DNA from: Rhodoferax bucti
Lineage (GTDB): Bacteria; Pseudomonadota; Gammaproteobacteria; Burkholderiales; Burkholderiaceae_C
Direction of reading: 5' to 3'
Assembly (NCBI RefSeq): GCF_005876985.1
Contig: NZ_VAHD01000006.1
Span: forward strand, 62,001-126,000
Length of the DNA stretch: 64,000 nt
Position numbers and translations under genes: made by a program. Numbering within the stretch: position 1 is the stretch's first letter; each line of letters opens with the position of its first letter. The notes beneath the pieces were generated by a model. The model worked only from the letters and a program-made list of their open reading frames with translations. It made no database searches and had not been told where the DNA came from. Positions 48,766 to 56,989 of this stretch are shown in pieces.

Positions 48766-48839
48766 AGTTCTTCCTGTGCCGTACCAATATACACCTTGGA
48801 GCGGCGCTATCAGGCGGGGTTCCCCGCATGACCTGCAAA

Positions 48840-48861
48840 AACGCCCGCAAAAGCGGGCGTT
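48840..48861 (-). terminator. Intrinsic terminator after gpmA
   Basis: AACGCCCGC and GCGGGCGTT are perfect 9-bp arms around AAAA (TTTT in the transcript), followed in the gpmA direction by TTT. It separates gpmA from ctpA. Confidence 0.7.
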
Positions 48862-48882
48862 GTTAACGGGTGCTTCCCCGGA

Positions 48883-49626
48883 TCAGGCCTTGCCTTGGGA
48901 AGCGACGGCGGCTGCAGCCTTGGCAGCCGCTTCGGCATCGCCCAAGTAGTAGTGGCGAATGGGCTTCAGGTTGGCGTCCAGTTCGTACACCAATGGAATG
49001 CCGTTAGGGATGTTCACCCCCACGATGTCGTCGTCCGAGATGTTGTCCAGGTACTTAATCAGTGCGCGGATGGAGTTGCCGTGGGCTGCCACCACAATGC
49101 GCTTGCCCGCCTTGATGGCGGGGGCCATGGATTCATTCCAGAACGGAATGACGCGGTCCACGGTGTCTTTCAGGCATTCGGTCAAAGGCACTTGGTCGGC
49201 AGGCAGCTTCGCGTAGCGGATGTCTGCGCGCTCGCTGCGGGGGTCGCTGGCCTCCAGTGCGGGTGGCGGCGTGTCGTAGCTGCGGCGCCAGACCAGCACT
49301 TGGGCGTCACCGTATTGTTTGGCCATATCCGCTTTGTTCAGGCCTTGCAGCGCGCCGTAATGGCGCTCGTTCAGGCGCCAGCTGTGCACCACGGGAAGCC
49401 AGGTGCGGTCCATTTCGTCCAATGTGTGCCACAGGGTGCGAATGGCGCGCTTGAGCACGCTGGTGTAAGCCACGTCAAACTCATAACCGTCCGCTTTGAG
49501 CAGGCGACCTGCGTTTTTGGCCTGCTCAATGCCGGTGGGGGTCAGGTCCACATCGGTCCAACCGGTGAAGCGGTTTTCCAGGTTCCAGGTCGATTCGCCG
49601 TGGCGCACGAGAACAAGTTTGTACAT
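48883..49626 (-). CDS. gpmA: 2,3-bisphosphoglycerate-dependent phosphoglycerate mutase
   Basis: Glycolytic enzyme interconverting 3- and 2-phosphoglycerate through a phosphohistidine. The catalytic histidine is in [22 protein letters not shown]-independent dPGM blocks [18 protein letters not shown] and [20 protein letters not shown] are present. The length of 247 residues is normal. It is divergent from the rhodanese-grxC-secB-gpsA unit. Confidence 0.96.
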   Translation of the reverse strand: MYKLVLVRHGESTWNLENRFTGWTDVDLTPTGIEQAKNAGRLLKADGYEFDVAYTSVLKRAIRTLWHTLDEMDRTWLPVVHSWRLNERHYGALQGLNKADMAKQYGDAQVLVWRRSYDTPPPALEASDPRSERADIRYAKLPADQVPLTECLKDTVDRVIPFWNESMAPAIKAGKRIVVAAHGNSIRALIKYLDNISDDDIVGVNIPNGIPLVYELDANLKPIRHYYLGDAEAAAKAAAAVASQGKA

Positions 49627-49736
49627 GGTGGTGGGTCAAGTGTTGAGGAATCCAGCCCGCACGGGCGGCGGGGCCTAGCCCGTCATTCTAAAATGGCGGC
49701 TTCGAGTGAAGTAACCAACAAGGAACAAAGTTCTGT

Positions 49737-50144
49737 ATGAAATTTATTATCGACAATTGGATGCTGATCGCGATTGCATTGTCTTCAGGCGGCATGCTGA
49801 TGTGGCCGGTATTGCAGGGTGCGACCGCCGTGGGTGTGGAGCCTTCCGCCGCTATTCAGTTGATCAACCGCGAAAAAGCGAATGTGGTCGATGTGTCTGA
49901 CGTTGCTGAGTTTGCAGCCGGGCACATCGTGGGATCCAAAAACCTGCCGTTGGCAGACTTAGAAGCCAAGCTGGCGGGCGCCATCAAAAACAAGGCACTC
50001 CCCTTGGTGCTGGTGTGCCAGACCGGTGCGCGCTCTGCCAAGGCCGTGGATATCGCCAAAAAACTGGGTTACGAGCAGGCTCAATCCCTGCAAGGCGGGC
50101 TGAAATCCTGGAAAGCCGCTAACCTGCCGGTTGAAAAGGCCTGA
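49737..50144 (+). CDS. Membrane-anchored rhodanese-like protein, YibN type
   Basis: A 135-residue protein with one N-terminal membrane helix (WMLIAIALSSGGMLMWPVLQ) and a rhodanese domain with the active loop CQTGARS; the cysteine is intact, so sulfur transfer is possible. It is the first gene of a run (rhodanese, grxC, secB, gpsA) in the same order as E. coli yibN-grxC-secB-gpsA, which supports the YibN identity. Confidence 0.9.
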   Translation: MKFIIDNWMLIAIALSSGGMLMWPVLQGATAVGVEPSAAIQLINREKANVVDVSDVAEFAAGHIVGSKNLPLADLEAKLAGAIKNKALPLVLVCQTGARSAKAVDIAKKLGYEQAQSLQGGLKSWKAANLPVEKA

Positions 50145-50173
50145 TTCCGGCCCCAGAACCGAGGAAATTGAAT

Positions 50174-50437
50174 ATGCAAGCCGTCAAGATGTACACCACC
50201 GCCGTCTGCCCTTACTGCGTGCAGGCCAAGCGCATTCTCAAATCCAAAGGGGTGGAAACCATTGAAGAAATTCGTGTGGATGCCAACCCGGATGAGCGGA
50301 TGAAGATGATGGAGCTCACCGGCCGGCGCACGGTGCCCCAAATTTTCATCGGCGACACCCATGTGGGCGGTTGCGATGATTTGATGGCGCTGGACAGCCG
50401 CGGCGGCTTGCTGCCTTTGTTGGGCGCTGCAGCCTGA
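50174..50437 (+). CDS. grxC: Glutaredoxin 3
   Basis: 87-residue dithiol glutaredoxin reducing disulfides and glutathione mixed disulfides in the cytosol. The active site is CPYC (TTAVCPYCVQAKRIL); TVPQIFIGDTHVGGCDDL binds glutathione. ATG 50174 follows GAGGA and fits the family better than the in-frame TTG at 50168. It is linked with the rhodanese gene and secB. Confidence 0.95.
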   Translation: MQAVKMYTTAVCPYCVQAKRILKSKGVETIEEIRVDANPDERMKMMELTGRRTVPQIFIGDTHVGGCDDLMALDSRGGLLPLLGAAA

Positions 50438-50468
50438 CATAATTCCCGCCAACGAATTTTGTTTTCGT

Positions 50469-50503
50469 AGCCCGTCGGTGTTGTGCCGGCGGGCTTCTGT
50501 TTA
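50469..50503 (+). terminator. Hairpin terminator between grxC and secB
   Basis: AGCCCGTCGG and CCGGCGGGCT pair with one G-U wobble around TGTTGTG and are followed by TCTGTTT. It may be partial, since secB starts 19 bases later. Confidence 0.55.
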
Positions 50504-50521
50504 TCTAGAGAGACTTTTGCC

Positions 50522-50965
50522 ATGGCTGACCAAGATCCCGTATTCCAAATCCAGCGCGTTTACCTGAAAGAGGCTTCGTTGGAGCAACCCAATTCCCCCG
50601 CCATCCTGCTGGAGCAGGAGCAGCCCTCCGTCGATATCCAGCTGGGTGTGGAAGCCGCTCCTGTGGCAGAGGGTGTGTTTGAAGTGTGCGTGACCGCCAC
50701 CGTGCAAACCAAAATCCAGGACAAGACCGTGTTCCTGGTGGAAGCCAAGCAAGCCGGTATTTTTGAAATCCGCAACCTGGCGCAAGAGCAATTGGGCCAG
50801 ATCATGGGCATCGCTTGCCCGCAAATCGTGTACCCCTATTTGCGTGGCAACGTGGCGGACCTGATTCAGCGCGCCGGCTTCCCGCCCGTGCACCTGTCGG
50901 AAATCAATTTCCAAGCCATGTACGAGCAGCAGCAAGCGGAGTCTGCTGGTGGCCTGTCACAGTAA
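50522..50965 (+). CDS. secB: Protein-export chaperone SecB
   Basis: 147-residue tetrameric chaperone that keeps preproteins unfolded and hands them to SecA. Family blocks seen are [59 protein letters not shown] and [18 protein letters not shown]. The start at ATG 50522 is fixed by similarity and an upstream AGAGAG. It lies between grxC and gpsA, as in gammaproteobacteria. Confidence 0.97.
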   Translation: MADQDPVFQIQRVYLKEASLEQPNSPAILLEQEQPSVDIQLGVEAAPVAEGVFEVCVTATVQTKIQDKTVFLVEAKQAGIFEIRNLAQEQLGQIMGIACPQIVYPYLRGNVADLIQRAGFPPVHLSEINFQAMYEQQQAESAGGLSQ

Positions 50966-50975
50966 ATTTCTGAGT

Positions 50976-51031
50976 GTTTTAGGCCTCTAGCGCCGATGGA
51001 ATAAGCGCAAGCAGCTATGAAAATCATAGTG
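50976..51031 (-). repeat. Dispersed palindromic element spanning the gpsA start
   Basis: On the minus strand it reads CTATGATTTTCATAGCTGCT, TGCGCTTATTCC, then GGCGCTAGAGGCC. It contains the gpsA start codon (51017-51019) and its first five codons. No Shine-Dalgarno motif is left upstream of the ATG. Confidence 0.8.
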
Positions 51032-52036
51032 ATCGGTGCGGGTGCCTGGGGTACCGCACTCGCGATCAGCGCCGCCCGCAACACGCGCAATCGCCACGAG
51101 GTCACCCTGTGGGCTCGCGACGCTGAGGCGGCGCGGGCGATGGAGGTAGACCGCGTGAACGCACGCTACCTGCCGGGTAGCGCCTTTCCTCCCGCCCTGA
51201 TCGTGAGCGCAGCACCGCTGGACGCGGTGGTGCATCCAGATGGTGGCGCGGTGGACCTTGTCATCGTGGCAACTCCCATGGCGGCACTGCGCAGCACGCT
51301 GCAGCAAATCGCGACGTTGCCATGCCCGGTGGCGTGGTTGTGCAAAGGCTTCGAAGCACCTCTGAATGCCGGTATGGGCTTGCTGGGTCATGAGGTGCAA
51401 CAGGCCGTGGCACCTCATTTGCGTGCCGGTGTGTTGAGTGGCCCCAGCTTCGCGCAGGAGGTGGCTGCCGGCATGCCCACTGCCTTGGTGGCTGCCAGTG
51501 CCCACGAGGAAGTGCGCATTGCGCTCGTGGATGCCTTCCACAGTGCCGAACTCCGCGTCTACGCGAATGACGACGTGGTGGGGGTGGAGGTCGGCGGGGC
51601 GGTAAAAAATGTGTTGGCAATTGCCACGGGCTTGTGTGACGGCCTGCATTTGGGGCTGAACGCCCGTGCTGCGTTGATCACCCGGGGTTTGGCCGAAATC
51701 ACCCGCCTTGGCATGGCCTTGGGGGCCAAAGCAGAAACCTTTATGGGCCTGAGCGGTTTGGGTGATTTGGTGCTGACGGCTACTGGTGATTTGTCCCGCA
51801 ACCGCAAAGTCGGTTTGGCACTGGCGCAGGGCAAGACGCTGGAACAGGCCGTAGCAGAGCTCGGCCATGTCGCAGAGGGCGTCTACAGTGCCCGTACCGT
51901 GTGGCAGCGTGCCTCCAGCCTTGGAGTTGCGATGCCGATCACACAGGGTGTGGTGGACTTGCTGGATGGAAAGTTGCAAGCCCACCAAGCCGTGATGGCT
52001 CTGATGGGCCGCGGGCCCGCTGCAGAGGTGTACTAA
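51017..52036 (+). CDS. gpsA: NAD(P)-dependent glycerol-3-phosphate dehydrogenase
   Basis: Makes sn-glycerol-3-phosphate from dihydroxyacetone phosphate for phospholipid synthesis. The N-terminal NAD site is [17 protein letters not shown]; further blocks are [34 protein letters not shown] (catalytic Lys) and [24 protein letters not shown] [15 protein letters not shown]. The length of 339 residues is normal. The start codon and residues MKIIV are encoded by a dispersed repeat, and translation initiation lacks a clear ribosome site. Confidence 0.96.
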   Translation: MKIIVIGAGAWGTALAISAARNTRNRHEVTLWARDAEAARAMEVDRVNARYLPGSAFPPALIVSAAPLDAVVHPDGGAVDLVIVATPMAALRSTLQQIATLPCPVAWLCKGFEAPLNAGMGLLGHEVQQAVAPHLRAGVLSGPSFAQEVAAGMPTALVAASAHEEVRIALVDAFHSAELRVYANDDVVGVEVGGAVKNVLAIATGLCDGLHLGLNARAALITRGLAEITRLGMALGAKAETFMGLSGLGDLVLTATGDLSRNRKVGLALAQGKTLEQAVAELGHVAEGVYSARTVWQRASSLGVAMPITQGVVDLLDGKLQAHQAVMALMGRGPAAEVY

Positions 52037-52058
52037 ACCCGCCGCGGCGGGTTTTATT
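52035..52058. terminator. Bidirectional terminator shared by gpsA and cphA
   Basis: AAACCCGCCG and CGGCGGGTTT form a perfect 20-base palindrome at 52035-52054, followed by TTATT. It overlaps the gpsA stop codon and touches the cphA stop, so it can serve both convergent genes. Confidence 0.75.
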
Positions 52059-54627
52059 GTGCAGCTGCCACTTTGGCCGCAATGTGGGCCATGGCTTCTT
52101 CCACTTGGTCTACCAGCACCAGGCACAACTCGCCGGCTTGCAGCTTGTCCATGGCGGTATCAATCGCCAAAAATTCGCCGAATACCTCGGATTGCTGTTG
52201 GGTACGTTTGGCATTGACCAAGCCTTCGCGCAGCAGCGCCAGCACTTCGCCGTCGCTGCGGCCACGCTGGCACTGGTCTTCAAACATCACCACTTCATCA
52301 AAGGCATCGCCCAGGATTTCGGTTTGTTGCCGGATGTCCTGGTCGCGCCGGTCACCGGCACCGCTGATCACCACCGAGCGGCGGCTGGCAGGTAGCGCTT
52401 GGACGGCTTGTACCAAGGCCAGCATCGCATCCGGGTTGTGACCGTAGTCGGCAATCACGGTGGCGCCACGGTACTTGAACAGGTTGAAACGCCCGGCGGC
52501 GTTGTGGCTGTCGTTGGAAAAGTTGGCCAAGCCCTTGCGGATCACGTCCCAGCCAATACCCAGAGACCATGCGGCCGCGACGCTGGCCATCACGTTGTCC
52601 ACCTGGAAGCCGATGGCGCCACCCAGGGTGATCGGCACATCCACCAAGGGAATGGACTGCAGCACGTCGCCCTTGCTGGCGATGAGGTGATTGCCTTCCA
52701 CGTACACCACGGCTTGCCCTTGGGCGCGGTGGGTGGCCATCACGGCATTGTTTTTGTCGGCGGCAAAGAAAATCACGTCGCCTTTGCACTTGGCGGCCAT
52801 GGCTGCCACGATGGGGTCTGCCGCGTTCAAGACGGCCGCGCCGGTGGGCGCCACGTTTTGCACGATGACCCGCTTGAGCACGGCCAGTTCGTTGACGGTG
52901 GTGATGTAGTTCAGACCCAGGTGGTCGCCGCTGCCCACGTTGGTGACTACGGCCACATCGCACTTGTCGAAAGCCAGGCCCTCGCGCAGCACGCCGCCAC
53001 GGGCGGTCTCCAGCACGGCCGCATCCACATCGGGGTGCAGCAAGACGCTGCGTGCGCTCTTCGGGCCGCTGCAGTCGCCGGTGTCTATGCAGTCACCATT
53101 CACATACACGCCATCGGTGTTGGTCATGCCGACTCGCAAGCCGTTTTGCGTCAGCAGGTGGGAGATCAAGCGAACGGTGGTGGTTTTGCCATTCGTGCCA
53201 GTGACAGCCACGATGGGAATGCGGCCGTCCTGTCCCTTTTTGAACATGCTGCCGATGATGGCTTCGCCCACAGCGCGGCCTTTGCCGAAGGAGGGCGATA
53301 AGTGCATGCGCAGGCCGGGTGCTGCGTTCACCTCCACAATGCCGCCGCCTTGTTCTTCCAGAGGGCGCAGGATGGTGTCGCACACCACATCCACGCCGCA
53401 AATGTCCAAACCCACCATGTGCGCTGCGGCAATGGCGCGTGCGGCCACTTCCGGGTGCACGTCGTCCGTCACATCGGTGGCTGAGCCGCCGGTGGACAGG
53501 TTGGCGTTGTTGCGCAGGTTCACGCGCTGGCCTTTGGCCGGCACAGACTCCGCGTTGAAGCCTTGGGTCGCCAGTGTGGCTTTGGCAATTTCGTCAAAGC
53601 GGATTTTGGTCAGCGAGGTCGCATGACCCGAACCACGGCGCGGGTCTGCGTTGACTTGTGCCACCAGTTCGGCAATGGTGTGTACGCCATCGCCCACGAC
53701 CTTCGGCGGATCGCGCCGCGCAGCGGCCACCAGCTTGTCGCCTACGACCAGCAAACGGAAATCGTTGCCCGGCATGAAGCGCTCAACGAGGATGTCGTCA
53801 CGGAACTCCTTGGCGACGGCAAACGCCTTGAGCAGCTGCTCCTTGCTGGTGATGTTGACGGTAACGCCTTTGCCCTGGTTGCCATCGTTGGGCTTCACCA
53901 CCACCGGCAAGCCGATGTCCTGGGCGGCGGCCCAGGCGTCTTCTGCATCCACCACCGAGCGTCCGCCGGGTACCGGCACGCCGGCTGCGGAGAGCAGCTT
54001 TTTGGTCAGCTCTTTGTCTTGTGCGATGGCTTCGGCGATCGCGCTGGTCACGTCCATCTCGGCTGCTTGAATGCGCCGCTGTTTGCTGCCCCAGCCCAAG
54101 CGCACCATGCTGCCTTCGGTCATGCGGCTGTAGGGGATGCCACGGGCTACGGCCGCATCCACGATGGAGCCGGTGCTGGGCCCGAGGCGGACGTCTTCGT
54201 CCAGCTCGCGCAGTTCTTCCAGGGCGGCGGGCAAGTCAAAGGGGGTGTCGTTGAGCGCGGCGTTGCATAGCTTCTCTGCCAGTTCCATGGCCAGGCGGCC
54301 TACTTCTTCCTCGCTGTATTCCACTACTACTTGGTACGTGTTTTCGTCCACGGTAGGGGTAGTGCAGCTGAACGTGACGGGGCAGCCTGCCTGCGCTTGC
54401 AAGCCCAAGGCCGCCAATTCCAGTACGCGGGCCAGCGATACGCTTTCTGCGTGCCCCACCGGCTGAAAAGGGCTGATTTCGGGAAAGCGGGCGCGCAGTT
54501 TGTCTTCAAATCCCGGGATGGAGGTGACGGCGGCCTCCTGGGCAGTGCACGTCACCACCGATTGAATGGCAGTGTGGTGGCTCCACAAATTGGGGCCGCG
54601 TAAGGCGCGAATGCGGGTGACTTCCAT
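52054..54627 (-). CDS. cphA: Cyanophycin synthetase (full-length)
   Basis: 857-residue enzyme that builds the storage polymer cyanophycin, an Asp backbone with Arg side chains. The N-terminal domain (TRIRALRGPNLWSHHTAIQS) leads into an ATP-grasp domain that adds Asp (LPVVVKPNDGNQGKGVTVNI, near residues 225-470). A Mur-ligase-like domain that adds Arg follows, with intact P-loop VTGTNGKTTTVRLI near residue 478, GSGDHLGLNYI and a complete C-terminal lobe (VIADYGHNPDAMLALV). ATG 54627 is chosen by family N terminus. It starts 7 bases after the cphA paralogue ends, so the two form one operon. Confidence 0.95.
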   Translation of the reverse strand: MEVTRIRALRGPNLWSHHTAIQSVVTCTAQEAAVTSIPGFEDKLRARFPEISPFQPVGHAESVSLARVLELAALGLQAQAGCPVTFSCTTPTVDENTYQVVVEYSEEEVGRLAMELAEKLCNAALNDTPFDLPAALEELRELDEDVRLGPSTGSIVDAAVARGIPYSRMTEGSMVRLGWGSKQRRIQAAEMDVTSAIAEAIAQDKELTKKLLSAAGVPVPGGRSVVDAEDAWAAAQDIGLPVVVKPNDGNQGKGVTVNITSKEQLLKAFAVAKEFRDDILVERFMPGNDFRLLVVGDKLVAAARRDPPKVVGDGVHTIAELVAQVNADPRRGSGHATSLTKIRFDEIAKATLATQGFNAESVPAKGQRVNLRNNANLSTGGSATDVTDDVHPEVAARAIAAAHMVGLDICGVDVVCDTILRPLEEQGGGIVEVNAAPGLRMHLSPSFGKGRAVGEAIIGSMFKKGQDGRIPIVAVTGTNGKTTTVRLISHLLTQNGLRVGMTNTDGVYVNGDCIDTGDCSGPKSARSVLLHPDVDAAVLETARGGVLREGLAFDKCDVAVVTNVGSGDHLGLNYITTVNELAVLKRVIVQNVAPTGAAVLNAADPIVAAMAAKCKGDVIFFAADKNNAVMATHRAQGQAVVYVEGNHLIASKGDVLQSIPLVDVPITLGGAIGFQVDNVMASVAAAWSLGIGWDVIRKGLANFSNDSHNAAGRFNLFKYRGATVIADYGHNPDAMLALVQAVQALPASRRSVVISGAGDRRDQDIRQQTEILGDAFDEVVMFEDQCQRGRSDGEVLALLREGLVNAKRTQQQSEVFGEFLAIDTAMDKLQAGELCLVLVDQVEEAMAHIAAKVAAAQ

Positions 54628-54634
54628 GGTGGGC

Positions 54635-56809
54635 TCAGTAAGGAGTTTTCTTGGGGTTGGATTCGAAGGTGCGCAGGCCGGCACCGATCAATTCCACGGG
54701 GATGTCGAGGGCCCAAGCCGCACCGATGGCGGCCATGACCATTTCAGGCTTGTCAGCCTTGGCGGGCTTGAGGGTGGCAAGCGGGAGTAAGGCCACTTCG
54801 TGGGCACCCTGCACCAAAACGATCTCGCCACCCCGCACGAAGAGGGCGCGGCCTTCTTTGGCACGGTGGGCCACTAGGGCGGCGTTGTCTGCGTCGGGTG
54901 CGTAGAAGATGACTTTGCCGTCGCACAAATCGGCCAGCTCCACCACTTGCGGATCGGTGGCATTGAGGACCGCGGTGCCGGATGGCAACACCACATCGAC
55001 TTGCGTGCGCGCCACCTTGTAGGTTTGCTCCGCGTCCAGAATGTCGAACTCCGCCAGATCCGGGGTGCAGCTAATGTCAGTTACCACGCCCACGGCGCAG
55101 CGGTCATAGGCCAAGCCTTCGGCCAGGATCATGCGGCTGCTGTTTTCAAACACTGCAGCTTGTACCGAGCGGTTGATCAACAGGCGCTGGCTGGGCTCCC
55201 AATGGGCGCTGTCTTTGGCGTCGATCTGGCGACCATCCAGGTACAAGCCTTCGCTGCAGGCCAAGCCCACATGCTTGCCACTGATGTGCACCAGCCAGGC
55301 AATCAGGCGCGCCAAGCGGCCTGTGTGCTGGGTGCCGGTGACGCCGATGACAGGAATGCGTCCTTCCGCTTGTGGATCGAAAAGGTGTTCCACAATGGCC
55401 TTGCCCACATTGCGGGGCGTGCCGACGGCGGGCTTGATGTGGAAGAGCAAACCGGGGCTGGCGTTGACTTCAATCACCGCGCCGCGTTGGCTCTTCATGG
55501 GTTTGGAGCAGTCTTCCATCACCATGTCGATGCCGGCAATGTCCAAGCCCACAATGCGGGCCGCCAGCGCAGCGGTAGCCGCCACAGTGGGGTGCAGCTC
55601 ATCGGTCACGTCCCAGGCCACGTTGCCGTTGCGCTGGATCAGCACTTTTTGGTCTTTCGCGGGCACCGATGCGGGGGTCAACCCGGCGCGGCGCAATTCC
55701 AGTTGTACTTCGGGGCTCTTGTCGGGCTCGATGGGGGAGAGGGGCAGCTCTTCCGCCTCGCCGCGACGCGGGTCGGTGTTGATTTGCGCATTCACCAGCT
55801 CGGTGACCGTGCTGGTGCCATCGCCGATGACCCACGCCGATTCGCCCCGTGCGGCAGCGACCACCCGTTTGCCCACGACCAGCAGTCGGTGTTCGTTTCC
55901 GGGAATGAACTTCTCCACGATAACGCTGCCACCACTTTGCTCCTTGGCCACGTGGAAGGCAGTTTCGATGCTGGCTTGGTCGGACAAGTCCAAGGTGACG
56001 CCCCGGCCATGGTTGCCGTCGTAGGGCTTGACGGCCACCGGCAGTCCGATGTCCTGGGCGGCTTCCCAGGCCTTCTCCGGCGAATTGACCAGCGCCCCCT
56101 CGGGCACCGGCACGCCGCAGGATTTGAGCAGGCTCTTGGTCAGATCCTTGTCGCTGGCAATCTCTTCGGCAATCGCCGAGGTCTGGTCGGTTTCTGCGGT
56201 CCAGATCCGGCGCTGTGCAATGCCATAGCCCAGTTGCACCAGGTTGCCTTCGGTCAGGCGGATGGACGGGATGCTGCGGTCGGTGGCTGCATCCACAATG
56301 TTGGAGGTGCTGGGCCCGAGGCACAGGGAGTCCACCATGTCACGCAGCTCGGTGATCTGCGCCTCCAGCGCGTACGCCGTGTCATTGACGGCCGCCATGA
56401 TCAGGTCGCGGGCCACGACCAGTGCCTTGCGCCCAATCTGCTCTTGCCGGGTGCGGAAGGTAATTTTGTACACACCGGGCTTGGACATCTGGCGGGCCTT
56501 GCCAAAGCTGGTCTGCATGCCACTGAGGTTTTGAATCTCCAGCGCCACATGCTCCATGATGTGTGCCGCCCAGGTGCCTTCGCGCAAGCGCTCCAGGAAA
56601 CCGCCGCGCACACCGGGGCTGCACTTGTGCTCTATCAGCCCCGGGAGCCAAGTCGTGAGCCGCTCGTAAAAGCCGGGCAGGGTGTTGGAAGGGTGGTTTT
56701 CCAACTCGCCAATGTCTACCCAGGCCTCGATGACCGGGCGGTAGGTCCAGATATTGGGCCCGCGGAGGTGGGTTACCCGGAGAATTTCAATATTTTTCTT
56801 GGCTGTCAT
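54635..56809 (-). CDS. Cyanophycin synthetase paralogue with degenerate, shortened Mur-ligase domain
   Basis: 724-residue CphA-like protein, first gene of the pair. The N-terminal domain (LRVTHLRGPNIWTYRPVIEA) and ATP-grasp domain (LPVAVKPYDGNHGRGVTLDL) are well kept. The Mur-ligase P-loop reads VTGTQHTGRLARLI near residue 491, lacking the Gly-Lys-Thr needed for ATP. The GSGDHLG region is also lost, and the C-terminal Mur lobe of about 150 residues is missing. Such truncated paralogues (CphA' or CphA2-like) are known in betaproteobacteria and cyanobacteria. It probably elongates or assists CphA rather than adding Arg itself. Confidence 0.93.
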   Translation of the reverse strand: MTAKKNIEILRVTHLRGPNIWTYRPVIEAWVDIGELENHPSNTLPGFYERLTTWLPGLIEHKCSPGVRGGFLERLREGTWAAHIMEHVALEIQNLSGMQTSFGKARQMSKPGVYKITFRTRQEQIGRKALVVARDLIMAAVNDTAYALEAQITELRDMVDSLCLGPSTSNIVDAATDRSIPSIRLTEGNLVQLGYGIAQRRIWTAETDQTSAIAEEIASDKDLTKSLLKSCGVPVPEGALVNSPEKAWEAAQDIGLPVAVKPYDGNHGRGVTLDLSDQASIETAFHVAKEQSGGSVIVEKFIPGNEHRLLVVGKRVVAAARGESAWVIGDGTSTVTELVNAQINTDPRRGEAEELPLSPIEPDKSPEVQLELRRAGLTPASVPAKDQKVLIQRNGNVAWDVTDELHPTVAATAALAARIVGLDIAGIDMVMEDCSKPMKSQRGAVIEVNASPGLLFHIKPAVGTPRNVGKAIVEHLFDPQAEGRIPVIGVTGTQHTGRLARLIAWLVHISGKHVGLACSEGLYLDGRQIDAKDSAHWEPSQRLLINRSVQAAVFENSSRMILAEGLAYDRCAVGVVTDISCTPDLAEFDILDAEQTYKVARTQVDVVLPSGTAVLNATDPQVVELADLCDGKVIFYAPDADNAALVAHRAKEGRALFVRGGEIVLVQGAHEVALLPLATLKPAKADKPEMVMAAIGAAWALDIPVELIGAGLRTFESNPKKTPY

Positions 56810-56989
56810 GGCTTGTTGGAAAAGAGCGGTCCACCATTGTTACGCTTTGTGCGTTGTGTATTTTCGCTCACTGATGATGCGGAAACCGGCCTGAGTGCGC
56901 TAGCGCGTAGTATCGACTGCCTGAAGTGGGGTGTGCAGCAATGCATTTACCCCTCAAAAACTGATTCAAATTCACCCTTTTTGCGATCC

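Noticed and set aside
54947..56989. N-terminal extension of the ABC exporter by about 680 residues
   Set aside because: The frame is open only because it runs antisense through the cyanophycin synthetase paralogue; the PH-like domain starts after ATG 56990.
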